Assembly: GCA_028287895.1 (NCBI GenBank)
Contig: JAQBOV010000007.1
Location: 1 to 51,755, forward strand
Source: Mucilaginibacter sp.
GTDB taxonomy: Bacteria; Bacteroidota; Bacteroidia; Sphingobacteriales; Sphingobacteriaceae
Reading direction: 5' to 3'
DNA length: 51,755 nt
How positions within the stretch are numbered: position 1 is the stretch's first letter; each line of letters opens with the position of its first letter. The notes below the pieces were generated by a model, which was not told where the DNA came from, did no database searches, and worked only from the letters and a program-made list of their open reading frames with translations. Below are positions 8,398 to 17,526 of this stretch, one piece after another. A program made the translations under genes and the position numbers.

Positions 8398-9828
8398 TTA
8401 TTTCACATTATACTTCCTAGCTATCTCGGGGTAAACATTCAGGTATTGATTCGCTTTACCGTCGCTATCAAATATGCGCTCCCAGGTGCTTAAAGGCTCC
8501 CAGATAAATGAGCCGGCCGCTTTGCCGCCAGGCACGCTGAAGGCGACCTCATTTACCTCGCGTTTCAGCTGCGAATATTCGGCTACCATTACCTGCTGCC
8601 GGTAGCGTTTGGCCAGGTCGGCCATGTTATTTTTAAGATCATCTATAGTACCGTGCCATTTAGGATAGTAAGATAAACCGATCACATCAAAAGGCACCTT
8701 CCGCGCTTTCATATTATCCAGGAAAAACCGTGCTTCGGCATTCTGCCCGCCCAAGGCGATATGCAGCATGATGATCGCCGAGGGGCTCACTTCCTTTACC
8801 CCGGTAATCCCGGCATAGATCAATTGCGAGAGGCTATCGAGGTTACTGATACTGCCTTCGGGCCATATCATGCCGTGATTAATTTCATTGCCTACCTGTA
8901 CCATATCCGGCGCTGTACCCTGATCGTTTAATTCCTGCATCACTTTTACGGTATAATCATGCACCGACTGTTTAAGCGCCGCAAAATCCTCACCAACCCA
9001 GGCAGCAGGTTTATTTTGTTGCTGCGGATCGGCCCAGTAATCGCTGTAATGAAAATCGAGCAAAAATTTCATCCCGGCAGCTTTGAGGCGTTTTGCCATT
9101 TGCTTGGTGTGCTCCAGGTCGCAAAAACCTTTACCGGGTGAATATCCTTCCGGATTGGCAGGTGCATTAAATATACGCAGGCGGATATAATTAAATCCAT
9201 GCGCTTTGAGGATCTGCAGGGCATCACCCTGAACACCGTTATCCGAAAATTTCATCCCTTTGTTCTCCAGTTCAGGCAGAAATGAAATATCGGCGCCCAA
9301 TACCTTACCTTTCACTTTTTTGGGGATATATTTGGCAGCAGTGACCGGGTGCGGCCCGCCCGGCTGCACCGTATGAATCTCTGTAGAGCCCGGCCACAGG
9401 CTGTCGGCTTTGGCCTGGAATCTGATATGACCCATGGTTTTGCCGGCAACTAACGTCACCCAAAGCAACCCGTTTTTAAACCGGGCGCGGGCGCTGGTAT
9501 CCACAATTTTTGCAACAGCGTCTGTTTTGTCTCCATACTGTATACGGGTAATACGGGCATCACCTGTTACTGAAAATTTAACGGGGTTAACCGCGTCGTT
9601 CATTTCCGCGCCTGCACCATCAATCACCGCTACTTTTATAAATACTTCATCTTTGCCACTGGCTATTACTGTGGTTTTGTAAGGCGTTACCTGTATCTCA
9701 AATGCTTTGCCGGCTACTCCGCCCCTGCGCCCCTGAGCATGGACTGAGGAAACAAGAAGGATCAATAATACGATGGCAAACAAGCCGCTGAACAACCGGC
9801 TCGCGGATATGAAAAAATACTTCGTCAT
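8398..9828 (-). CDS. GH53 arabinogalactan endo-beta-1,4-galactanase
   Basis: Secreted glycoside hydrolase of family 53, which cuts beta-1,4-galactan side chains of pectin (type I arabinogalactan). Numbering from ATG 9828 (476 aa): a signal peptide ending in SVHAQ near residue 30, an Ig-like beta-sandwich to about residue 155, then the GH53 TIM barrel beginning at VLGADISFLPE. The acid/base Glu lies in QVGNEINHG and the nucleophile Glu in MVAEYSQ, the two clan GH-A glutamates. The longer open frame from 9894 has no signal-like start, and residue 23 of that frame begins the signal peptide, so ATG 9828 is preferred. The upstream gene is an APC permease; no SusCD pair is adjacent. Confidence 0.9.
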   Translation of the reverse strand: MTKYFFISASRLFSGLFAIVLLILLVSSVHAQGRRGGVAGKAFEIQVTPYKTTVIASGKDEVFIKVAVIDGAGAEMNDAVNPVKFSVTGDARITRIQYGDKTDAVAKIVDTSARARFKNGLLWVTLVAGKTMGHIRFQAKADSLWPGSTEIHTVQPGGPHPVTAAKYIPKKVKGKVLGADISFLPELENKGMKFSDNGVQGDALQILKAHGFNYIRLRIFNAPANPEGYSPGKGFCDLEHTKQMAKRLKAAGMKFLLDFHYSDYWADPQQQNKPAAWVGEDFAALKQSVHDYTVKVMQELNDQGTAPDMVQVGNEINHGMIWPEGSISNLDSLSQLIYAGITGVKEVSPSAIIMLHIALGGQNAEARFFLDNMKARKVPFDVIGLSYYPKWHGTIDDLKNNMADLAKRYRQQVMVAEYSQLKREVNEVAFSVPGGKAAGSFIWEPLSTWERIFDSDGKANQYLNVYPEIARKYNVK

Positions 9829-9932
9829 GAATTTAAAATTGGTAATTCTAAAGGTATGAAATAAATTGTTCGACTGACAATTATTATTCAGCAATCCGGA
9901 TTCATAACCAAGTTTTTACAATCGGCCATTGA

Positions 9933-11258
9933 TCATTTAATCGGGGCGGCAGGTTTTATCCACTTAATTACCCACCAGAGAACCTCGGCAGTAAGCAGTG
10001 CACCGAGCGCAAAAATTGCCGGCTTTATTCCCTGCCCTGCTGATGAAAGCGCACCGGCAAGCGCTATAGCATACACAGCAAGCGGCAACAGGGCCATCAT
10101 GCACAGCCCGGCAATATTAAGCGGTATGCGGAACGGGCGGAAGGTTTCCGGCTCTTTCTGCCGCAGGCGAACCAGGGAAATATATTCAAGGAAAAGCCCG
10201 GCACCATATACGGTAACATCGATAATAAGCAAGTCGGCAAAGGTCCACAGCACCATCAAACTCACTACTAATGAACAAATAATGATTGAAATATAAGGGG
10301 TATTAAACCGGGGATGCGCTTTATTCAGAAAGGCGGGCAACAGCCCGTCGTCCGCCATTACCTTCGGCACGCGCGATACCGATAACAGTACTGCTGCGTA
10401 AATACCAAGCGTGCTGGCCATGCCGCCGGCAGCAATCAATATGCCCAGCCACCGCCCGCTGATCAGTGTTCCTAAAGCCGGAAATCCCTGCCCGCTTAAT
10501 ACCGTAAAATCGATGTGCGATTGCTGGGCCACCAGTATGGTAAAAAAGTAAACCACTATCACCAGTGCAAAGGCGATAAACACAGCTATAAGGTAGGAAC
10601 GTACCGGCTTGTCCACTTCCTGGGCATAGGTGGTGACGTTATCCCAGCCCAGACAGTTCCACATTACCGTATACAAGGCCATACCCATAGACGGAAAGGC
10701 AATCCCCTTTAACGATGGCCGGGGGAGCGATACTGCGCCCGTATGATGATAAAAAAATGCGATAACCAGTACTAAAAATGGGGTAAGCACCGCCACAGAC
10801 AATAAAAGAGATACTTTGCCAACAGGAACGATCCCTAATATATTTAATCCGGCTGATGACCAGATAATCAGCAGACATACGGGGATCTTATAAGCAGCAA
10901 GTTCAGGAAAAAAGAAGGATGCATATTGTACAAAAAGGACGGGGTAAATCGCCAGGTCGACAAAGGTATACAGCCAGGTCCACCAGCCCTCATAAAAACC
11001 CCAGCGCGCGCCGAGCGCATATTTTACCCAGCGATAATATCCGCCTTCAACAGGCATCATGCTGTTTAACTCCAGCACGGTAAAAATGGCAGGCAGATCC
11101 CATACCATGGGCGTGAGCATTAACAGTAACAACGCGCCCTGCTGGCCTGCATAAGATAAAAGCGGTTCGAGCCCGTAAGGTCCGCCGGAAACCGTAAAAA
11201 AAATCACAGCAATGAGCTGCAGGGGGCGGATCTTTTTTATGGCTGATGCTGATGGCAT
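9933..11258 (-). CDS. APC superfamily amino acid permease
   Basis: Inner-membrane transporter of the amino acid-polyamine-organocation superfamily, 441 aa with about twelve hydrophobic helices. The first helix carries the substrate-binding glycine-rich turn (VSGGPYGLEPLL) and later helices include MPVEGGYYRWVKYALG, a typical APC motif. The substrate cannot be read from sequence. The start codon ATG at 11258 shares bases with the ATG of the divergent phosphorylase-like gene (11257), so the promoters of both genes must lie inside or across each other's coding start. A shorter start further inside would remove part of the first helix and is unlikely. Confidence 0.85.
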   Translation of the reverse strand: MPSASAIKKIRPLQLIAVIFFTVSGGPYGLEPLLSYAGQQGALLLLMLTPMVWDLPAIFTVLELNSMMPVEGGYYRWVKYALGARWGFYEGWWTWLYTFVDLAIYPVLFVQYASFFFPELAAYKIPVCLLIIWSSAGLNILGIVPVGKVSLLLSVAVLTPFLVLVIAFFYHHTGAVSLPRPSLKGIAFPSMGMALYTVMWNCLGWDNVTTYAQEVDKPVRSYLIAVFIAFALVIVVYFFTILVAQQSHIDFTVLSGQGFPALGTLISGRWLGILIAAGGMASTLGIYAAVLLSVSRVPKVMADDGLLPAFLNKAHPRFNTPYISIIICSLVVSLMVLWTFADLLIIDVTVYGAGLFLEYISLVRLRQKEPETFRPFRIPLNIAGLCMMALLPLAVYAIALAGALSSAGQGIKPAIFALGALLTAEVLWWVIKWIKPAAPIK

Positions 11259-13008
11259 GATATCCGATAAAAATATTGTTTTTGCGTTTAATTATTTATA
11301 TCATTATTGTCTAAGTCAACAGCAATGGACTGATAAGATAAAAACTGATTATATGATAGCTAAAGAAGAAATTTTCGGTTATACACCCGATCCAAAATAT
11401 AATAAATCAGTTGCTTACTTCTCTATGGAGTTCGCTATTGACCAGGCGCTGAAGATTTACAGCGGCGGTTTAGGCTTTTTAGCCGGTTCGCACATGCGCA
11501 GCGCTTATGAGTTAAAGCAAAACATCATTGGCATAGGTATGCTTTGGAAAAATGGCTACTATGATCAGCTCAGGGATTCAAATGCAGATATGAGGCCGTT
11601 TTATATTGAAAAACGATATTCCTTTTTACAGGATGCGGGCATTACCTTTACCATTCCGGTTCATGATTCGCCGGTACATGTAAAAGCTTATTTATTAAAG
11701 CCCGAAACTTTTGGCTCTGCTCCGCTTTTGCTGATGACAACCGACCTGGATGAAAATGACGAGGCCTCCCGCTCCATCAGCTACCGCCTTTACGACTCGA
11801 ACGAAGCGACCAGGATTGCCCAATCCATCATTCTGGGTATCGGCGGGGCCACCCTGCTGGATATATTAGGATTGAATATAGAGGTGTATCATATGAATGA
11901 AGGTCATTCCCTCCCCCTGAACTTTTACCTGTATGCCAAATATAAAAGCCTGGAAGAGATAAAAAAAAGGGTGGTATTTACAACGCATACCCCTGAAGCC
12001 GCCGGAAACGAAGAACACCGTTTCGACCTGCTGAAAGAAATGTCCTTCTTTTACCATCTGCAGGCTCACGAGGTTAAATATATTTTAAATATCGAAGGCG
12101 ACTCCCTTAACTATACCATTGCGGCATTAAAGTTTGCCCGCAAAGCTAATGGCGTATCAAAAATGCACGGCAAGGTAGCCCAGGAAATGTGGAAGGGCAA
12201 TTCCGGTATCTGCGAAATTATTGCCATTACCAACGCCCAGAATAAAACTTATTGGAAGGATGATCGCCTGGAAAGCGCTCTTGCTGCCAATGACGACGAT
12301 GCCATTACCGGCCGCAAAAAGGAAATGAAGAAGCTGCTGTTTAAGGTGGTCGCTGATCAATGCGGTAAACTGTTTGATGAAAATGTGCTGACCATCGTTT
12401 GGGCACGGCGCTTTGCCTCTTATAAGCGTGCTGATCTGCTGATGCGCGATTGGGACCGGTTTATTAAACTGGTTGCTCATGCTGATTATCCCGTGCAGAT
12501 CATCTGGGCCGGCAAACCCTATCCTGAAGATGATGGCGCTATAGATCAGTTCAACCAGATCATTCACAGAGTGAAACCGATAGCGAATTGTGCAGTACTC
12601 ACCGGGTACGAACTCGGCCTGTCAGCCCTTGCAAAAAAAGGCTCGGACGTATGGTTAAATAATCCGCGCATGTACCGGGAAGCTTCCGGAACAAGCGGAA
12701 TGACGGCTGCATTTAATTGCAGTATAAATCTTTCATTACCTGACGGATGGGTTCCGGAGTTTGCCCGGGATCAGCAGAATTGTTTTGTGATAAAACCTGC
12801 TGATAACGATCTCCCTTATGATGAAAAAGACAGACGGGAAGCAGCAAACCTGATCGATACCCTGGAAAATATCATATTGCCGATGTACTATAAGGATAAA
12901 AACACGTGGCTCACTATTATCAAAAAGGCAGCAAAAGATATTACTCCAGCCTTTGATTCGGGCCGGATGGTCCAGGAGTATTATCAAAAAATGTATTCGG
13001 ATCAATAA
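11257..13008 (+). CDS. Alpha-glucan phosphorylase-like protein (GT35-related) lacking the PLP lysine
   Basis: A 583-aa protein of the short alpha-glucan phosphorylase group (glycogen/maltodextrin phosphorylase family). Family motifs are VAYFSMEFAID, YSGGLGFLAGSH, HMNEGHS, HTPEAAGNEEH, RRFASYKRADLL, GKPYPEDDG and EASGTSGM. In active family members the last motif continues with a lysine that holds pyridoxal phosphate (SGMKAALNG type); here the residue is Thr483 (codon ACG at 12703-12705). The enzyme may therefore be inactive, regulatory, or work without PLP. ATG 11257 overlaps the divergent permease start by two bases; ATG 11239 is an alternative preceded by AGGGGG. A hairpin terminator follows the stop. 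Confidence 0.8.
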   Translation: MISDKNIVFAFNYLYHYCLSQQQWTDKIKTDYMIAKEEIFGYTPDPKYNKSVAYFSMEFAIDQALKIYSGGLGFLAGSHMRSAYELKQNIIGIGMLWKNGYYDQLRDSNADMRPFYIEKRYSFLQDAGITFTIPVHDSPVHVKAYLLKPETFGSAPLLLMTTDLDENDEASRSISYRLYDSNEATRIAQSIILGIGGATLLDILGLNIEVYHMNEGHSLPLNFYLYAKYKSLEEIKKRVVFTTHTPEAAGNEEHRFDLLKEMSFFYHLQAHEVKYILNIEGDSLNYTIAALKFARKANGVSKMHGKVAQEMWKGNSGICEIIAITNAQNKTYWKDDRLESALAANDDDAITGRKKEMKKLLFKVVADQCGKLFDENVLTIVWARRFASYKRADLLMRDWDRFIKLVAHADYPVQIIWAGKPYPEDDGAIDQFNQIIHRVKPIANCAVLTGYELGLSALAKKGSDVWLNNPRMYREASGTSGMTAAFNCSINLSLPDGWVPEFARDQQNCFVIKPADNDLPYDEKDRREAANLIDTLENIILPMYYKDKNTWLTIIKKAAKDITPAFDSGRMVQEYYQKMYSDQ

Positions 13009-13034
13009 AAGCCTCTCAGATTATTGAGAGGCTT
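13009..13034 (-). terminator. Hairpin terminator between convergent genes
   Basis: AAGCCTCTCA (13009-13018) pairs perfectly with TGAGAGGCTT (13025-13034) over a 6-nt loop. The T-rich tail (TTTTATTG) is on the minus strand, so it terminates the Pro/His-rich gene best and probably serves both genes. Confidence 0.75.
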
Positions 13035-13053
13035 CGATATATTGAATTCCTGT

Positions 13054-13317
13054 TTACGGACGAGGTGGCCGTGGCGGCGGCGGCGGCGGCTTAGGCAAAC
13101 GTATATGTACGCTTGCCCGATGGTGGTGGTAGTGGTGCCGGTAATGCCTGCGGTGCCTTCTAAAACGCGGCGGGCCTGGCCGCGGAGGCGGCGGTGGCGG
13201 CCTTCTCACTTGCAAAAGTGCAGATGGCGCAATGCATAGCCCGGCCGGTGCCGCTTTCGCAAAGCTAAAGCTAAAAATCACCAGCGCCACGACGATAAAA
13301 AATTTGGCAAACTTCAT
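13054..13317 (-). CDS. Small secreted Pro/His/Arg-rich protein
   Basis: An 87-aa protein with a clean signal peptide (residues 1-22, ending FAKA). The mature chain is almost only Pro, Arg and His: a block RRPPPPPPRPGPPRFRRHRR, a His/Tyr block (HYRHHYHHHR), and a C-terminal block KPPPPPPRPPRP. It has no cysteine pair or enzyme motif. The composition suggests a polyproline helix that could bind anionic polymers or metals such as nickel, copper or zinc; this is inference. It is not frameshift debris, because the signal peptide, periodicity and terminator are all in place. A sense-strand frame over the same bases is a shadow of the repeat. Confidence 0.65.
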   Translation of the reverse strand: MKFAKFFIVVALVIFSFSFAKAAPAGLCIAPSALLQVRRPPPPPPRPGPPRFRRHRRHYRHHYHHHRASVHIRLPKPPPPPPRPPRP

Positions 13318-13404
13318 ACTACTATGGGGTTTAATGTTAAATCTTATACCAATAACCTAAAGATAACGATAATGTTTATGTAATTCACCAGGTGCTTTTT
13401 TTGC

Positions 13405-13412
13405 TACATTTG
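13405..13412 (+). promoter_or_regulatory. Likely Bacteroidota -7 promoter box for pigment operon A
   Basis: TACATTTG matches the TAnnTTTG consensus exactly and lies 22 nt before the acpS ATG. No clear TTG is found 19-21 nt upstream, so the -33 element is weak or replaced by an activator site. Confidence 0.5.
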
Positions 13413-13434
13413 GGGTAGAGAAAAACTGATAAAT

Positions 13435-13809
13435 ATGACTTCGGGCGTGGGTATTGATATGATCGAGGTAGGGCGTGTAGCCGAAAAAATTAATAAGGAA
13501 AGCGGTTTCCGGGAGCTGGTGTTTTCAAAAACAGAAATAGCGTATTGCGAATCTAAAAAAAATAAGTTTGAGCATTATGCCGCCCGCTTTGCCGCCAAGG
13601 AAGCATTTTTTAAAGCATTGGGTACCGGCTGGGCCGAAAATACCTTATTCAGTGAGGTAGAGATCATTAATAATAAAGAGGGAAAACCAGAAGTAAGCTT
13701 ATCGGGCTCTACTTTGGAAACTATAAGTTCAATGGGAATAAAAAAGATCCTGGTATCATTGTCCCATATTAAAACAATGGCATCGGCAGTAGTACTAGTA
13801 GAAAAATAA
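13435..13809 (+). CDS. AcpS-type holo-ACP synthase of the pigment cluster
   Basis: A 124-aa group I 4'-phosphopantetheinyl transferase that loads the CoA-derived arm onto acyl carrier proteins. Motifs are GVGIDMIEVGRV at the N-terminus (metal-binding Asp) and ARFAAKEAFFKALGTG in the middle, both canonical for AcpS. It heads operon A, and its TAA overlaps the next ATG as TAATG. As it sits in the cluster and a second, Sfp-like transferase ends operon C, one or both are probably dedicated to the pigment ACPs; whether this copy is also the housekeeping AcpS cannot be told from the window. Confidence 0.9.
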   Translation: MTSGVGIDMIEVGRVAEKINKESGFRELVFSKTEIAYCESKKNKFEHYAARFAAKEAFFKALGTGWAENTLFSEVEIINNKEGKPEVSLSGSTLETISSMGIKKILVSLSHIKTMASAVVLVEK

Positions 13810-15101
13810 TGGCGCTTTCAGAGGAAAGAAACAGGCAACCGGCGGTTAAGCAAACAAAAATGCAGGAGCAAAAATTACAGGAGCTTTTACAATACGTTTG
13901 GCAGCACTCGCCGTTTTATAAAGAATTATTTGCAAAACACCGGATCAACATAGCTGACATCAGAACACTGGCCGATCTTGCTTTGATACCCACAACTGAT
14001 AAGGAAGACCTGCAACGGCGCAACAATGATTTTTTATGTGTGCCGCTTGAAAGCATCGTGGAATATACCTCCACCTCGGGAACGTTAGGCGCCCCGGTGA
14101 CCATTGCCCTGACAGAAAACGATCTGAATCGCCTGGCTTATAATGAATATCAGTCTTTTTCGTGTGCCGATGGGTCCAGGGATGATATTTACCAGTTGAT
14201 GCTTACACTCGACCGGCAGTTTATGGCCGGTATCGCCTATTATTCAGGTATACGCAAACTGGGCGCGGGTATCATACGTTTAGGCCCGGGCGTACCCGCA
14301 TTGCAATGGGAAACCATCAAACGATTACGGCCGACAGCCATCGTAGCGGTGCCATCTTTTATTCTCAAACTGATCGCTTTTGCAAAACAAGCGGGTATCG
14401 ATATCAATCAAACCCCGGTAAAAAAGGCGATCTGCATTGGCGAAAATATCCGCAACACCGATTTTTCCTTAAATATTTTAGGCCGGAAAATCACCGAATC
14501 ATGGGATATTAAGCTGTACTCTACCTATGCATCCACTGAAATGCAAACCGCATTTACAGAATGTGCACAGGGCAAAGGCGGCCATTATCAGCCCGAACTG
14601 GTGATCGTCGAATTGCTGGATGAAGACAACCGGCCTGTAGCGCCTTATACTCCCGGCGAAGTGACGATCACTACCCTTGGCGTCGAGGGGATGCCTTTGT
14701 TGCGCTACAAGACGGGCGACATTTGCATGTACTTTGACGAGCCCTGTGCCTGCGGGCGGACCAGCTTACGCCTGTCGTCCATTTTAGGCCGTAAAAAACA
14801 AATGATTAAATTTAAGGGAACGACGCTCTACCCCCCTGCATTATTTGACCTATTGAACGAACGCGAGGAAATACTGGATTTTGTAGTGGAGGTGTATTCC
14901 AATGAGATCGGCCTGGACCAGGTATTGCTTCATGTGTTACCGGCTGAGAACAGCCAGGAATGCGACCACCGCATACGCGCCTATTTACAAGCCAGGCTGC
15001 GGGTAAGCCCGCATATTAAATATGTTACGGCCGAAGAAATACAAAAAATACAATTCAGCGAGGCCAGCCGCAAAGCGATCAGGTTTATTGATAAAAGATG
15101 A
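13809..15101 (+). CDS. Phenylacetate-CoA ligase-like adenylating enzyme
   Basis: A 430-aa ANL-superfamily enzyme of the PaaK (phenylacetate-CoA ligase) type. Features are the ATP loop TSTSGTLGAPV (about residue 80), YSTYASTEMQTAF, the metal/structural CACGRT motif, and LLRYKTGD, which precedes the hinge to a short C-terminal domain. In flexirubin-type clusters this kind of enzyme is expected to activate the 4-coumaric acid made by the ammonia-lyase and pass it to CoA or directly to an ACP as starter for the polyene. Position between acpS and the ammonia-lyase supports this. Substrate choice is inferred from context. Confidence 0.82.
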   Translation: MALSEERNRQPAVKQTKMQEQKLQELLQYVWQHSPFYKELFAKHRINIADIRTLADLALIPTTDKEDLQRRNNDFLCVPLESIVEYTSTSGTLGAPVTIALTENDLNRLAYNEYQSFSCADGSRDDIYQLMLTLDRQFMAGIAYYSGIRKLGAGIIRLGPGVPALQWETIKRLRPTAIVAVPSFILKLIAFAKQAGIDINQTPVKKAICIGENIRNTDFSLNILGRKITESWDIKLYSTYASTEMQTAFTECAQGKGGHYQPELVIVELLDEDNRPVAPYTPGEVTITTLGVEGMPLLRYKTGDICMYFDEPCACGRTSLRLSSILGRKKQMIKFKGTTLYPPALFDLLNEREEILDFVVEVYSNEIGLDQVLLHVLPAENSQECDHRIRAYLQARLRVSPHIKYVTAEEIQKIQFSEASRKAIRFIDKR

Positions 15102-15249
15102 TCCTCCGGAAGCCCCGCAAGATGATCGCTTTAATGTCTGTATAAAGAGGTTTGGGAATTTACCGTTGCTTTGTGACTTCCGGTCTTTACATATATTTCA
15201 TACTTTAGCCTTTTATTAACCGACTCTGATATACAAATAATTTTTGCCC

Positions 15250-16800
15250 ATGATACATGTTGGACAAAGTGCTCTTTCTGTAGATGACTTTTCTGAACTC
15301 ATATTTAAACATAAGGAAGTTGCTTTAGATAAAGCTGCTTTAAATAAAGTGAACACCAACTTTGAATTTCTTAAAAAGTTTTCATCGCATAAGCTGATAT
15401 ACGGCATCAACACCGGTTTTGGGCCGATGGCGCAATACAAGGTGAGCGAAGAAAATATTTTACAGCTTCAATATAACCTTATCCGCAGCCATTCATCAGG
15501 CAGCGGCAAACTGATGCCGGCCCAATTATCAAAGGCATTAATGATCGCCCGCCTGAACAGCTTTATGCAGGCATATTCCGGCGTGCATACCCAGGTGGTT
15601 GAGCTGTTAAAGGAGATGATCAACAAGGACATCTGTCCCTGCATTTATGAGCATGGCGGCGTAGGCGCCAGCGGCGACCTGGTACAGTTAGCCCATTTAG
15701 GACTGGTACTGATCGGCGAAGGAGAGGTGCTTTTTGAAGATAATATCTATCCAACAATGGAGATATTTAACAAATTCCATATCAAGCCACTTGCTATTTA
15801 TATCCGCGAAGGTCTGGCTATTTTAAATGGCACTTCCGCCATGACCGGTATCGGTATGATCAATATCATCCAGGCAAGAAAATTGCTGAGCTGGTCTGTG
15901 TTGTTTTCGGCGATGATCAATGAAATTGTTGAGGCTTTTGACGACCATTATTCGCATGAACTGAATATTGTGAAGCATCATAGGGGCCAAAACAAAATTG
16001 CTGCCATCATGCGCGATATTTTGAAAGACAGCAAAATGATCCGCGACCGCTCTGAACATTTATACAACCCGGATAACCTCGACCAGGAAGTATTTGAAGA
16101 TAAAGTGCAGGAATATTATTCTCTGCGTTGTGTTACGCAAATTTTAGGACCTATTTATGATACGATAAGCCAGGCAGAAAATGTATTGGTAAATGAGCTA
16201 AACTCGGTAAATGATAACCCGGTGATCGATCATGAAAATCATAATATTTTTCATGGAGGCAACTTTCACGGCGATTATGTGTCATTGGAGATGGATAAGC
16301 TAAAGATTGCCATTACCAAGTTATCCATGACCGCCGAAAGACAATTAAACTATCTTTTAAATAACAAGCTGAACCAAAAGTTCCCGCCTTTTGTGAACCT
16401 GGGTGTGCTTGGGCTTAATTTCGGGATGCAGGGTATGCAGTTTACCGCTACCTCAACGGTAGCCGAAAACCAAACGCTGTCATTCCCGATGTATGTGCAC
16501 AGCATCCCCAACAATAATGACAACCAGGATATTGTAAGCATGGGCTGCAATGCCGCCCTGATGACCAAAAGGGTGATCGACAATTCATTTGAAGTGCTGG
16601 CCATTCATTTAATGACGATTCTGCAGGCCATTGATTATCTGGAATGCCACGATCGGTTGTCTACCATTTCCAGGTCACTGTATGATAAGGTAAGGGAAAT
16701 ATTCCCGAAATTTATTGAGGATCAGCCGCGCTATAAAGAAATGGCGAAGGTGAGGGATTTCCTGGAAAGTTCAGATCACATATTCGCTTTCGCAAAATGA
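15250..16800 (+). CDS. Tyrosine ammonia-lyase (HAL/PAL/TAL family)
   Basis: A 516-aa aromatic amino acid ammonia-lyase. The prosthetic MIO group forms from Ala140-Ser141-Gly142 in GGVGASGDLVQLAHLG; other family motifs are YGINTGFGPMAQY, NLIRSHSSG, VNDNPVIDHENH and SIPNNNDNQDIVSMG. From memory the sequence resembles the well-studied tyrosine-specific enzyme of Flavobacterium johnsoniae, including QLQYNLIRSHSSG around the selectivity position, so the product is probably 4-coumarate rather than urocanate or cinnamate. It supplies the aromatic starter for the aryl polyene. Start ATG 15250; an in-frame TTG at 15244 is unlikely. A 148-nt gap precedes it. The stop overlaps the next ATG (ATGA). Confidence 0.9.
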   Translation: MIHVGQSALSVDDFSELIFKHKEVALDKAALNKVNTNFEFLKKFSSHKLIYGINTGFGPMAQYKVSEENILQLQYNLIRSHSSGSGKLMPAQLSKALMIARLNSFMQAYSGVHTQVVELLKEMINKDICPCIYEHGGVGASGDLVQLAHLGLVLIGEGEVLFEDNIYPTMEIFNKFHIKPLAIYIREGLAILNGTSAMTGIGMINIIQARKLLSWSVLFSAMINEIVEAFDDHYSHELNIVKHHRGQNKIAAIMRDILKDSKMIRDRSEHLYNPDNLDQEVFEDKVQEYYSLRCVTQILGPIYDTISQAENVLVNELNSVNDNPVIDHENHNIFHGGNFHGDYVSLEMDKLKIAITKLSMTAERQLNYLLNNKLNQKFPPFVNLGVLGLNFGMQGMQFTATSTVAENQTLSFPMYVHSIPNNNDNQDIVSMGCNAALMTKRVIDNSFEVLAIHLMTILQAIDYLECHDRLSTISRSLYDKVREIFPKFIEDQPRYKEMAKVRDFLESSDHIFAFAK

Positions 16801-17525
16801 AATGTGCATTAATTACCGGCGGTTCCAGAGGTATCGGCAGGGCTATCTGCTGCAGCATGGCAGCACTGGGCTATTATGTGCTGGTTAATTATAAAAGCAA
16901 TGCAGAGGAAGCCGGCAATACCATGCTGCAAATCAAACAAAATGGCGGCGACGGCGAATTACTGCAATTTGATGTAGCCGATAAAGAGCAGATACGGCAA
17001 ATATTAGGCAGCTGGATAGAAACCAACGGGGAAAAACACATTGAAGTGCTGGTTAATAATGCCGGTATACGCGATGACAGCCTGATGGCCTGGATGGCCG
17101 AAGAGCAATGGGATAATGTATTAAAAACCAACCTGGATAGCTTTTTTTATGTTACCCGCTTGGTATTGCACGGTATGCTGGGCCGAAAATATGGCCGCAT
17201 CATCAACATCGTTTCGCTGTCGGGATTAAAGGGACTGGCAGGGCAAACCAATTATTCAGCAGCAAAGGCCGGGGTAATTGGTGCTACCAAAGCATTGGCG
17301 CAGGAAGTAGGCCGGCAAGGTATCACCGTGAACGCGCTGGCCCCGGGCTTTATCAAAACGGATATGACCGAAGGACTGGATGAAAAAGAATTAAAAGCCC
17401 TGATTCCCGTAAAACGCTTTGGCCTGCCTGAAGAAGTGGCACACGCGGCAGCTTTTTTCGCCTCCCCCGAAGCTGCCTATATTACCGGACAGGTACTTTC
17501 TGTTAACGGAGGCTTATATTGCTGA
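16797..17525 (+). CDS. 3-ketoacyl-ACP reductase (FabG-type SDR)
   Basis: A 242-aa short-chain dehydrogenase that reduces the beta-keto group during polyene extension with NADPH. Motifs in order are ITGGSRGIGRA (cofactor loop), NNAGIRDD, and the catalytic Ser-Tyr-Lys with S in IVSLSG and YSAAK. The C-terminal ITGQVLSVNGG is typical for FabG. It overlaps the ammonia-lyase by ATGA and is one base from the next gene, so it belongs to operon A. It corresponds in role to the ketoreductase of aryl polyene clusters. Confidence 0.92.
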   Translation: MKCALITGGSRGIGRAICCSMAALGYYVLVNYKSNAEEAGNTMLQIKQNGGDGELLQFDVADKEQIRQILGSWIETNGEKHIEVLVNNAGIRDDSLMAWMAEEQWDNVLKTNLDSFFYVTRLVLHGMLGRKYGRIINIVSLSGLKGLAGQTNYSAAKAGVIGATKALAQEVGRQGITVNALAPGFIKTDMTEGLDEKELKALIPVKRFGLPEEVAHAAAFFASPEAAYITGQVLSVNGGLYC

Positions 17526-17526
17526 T

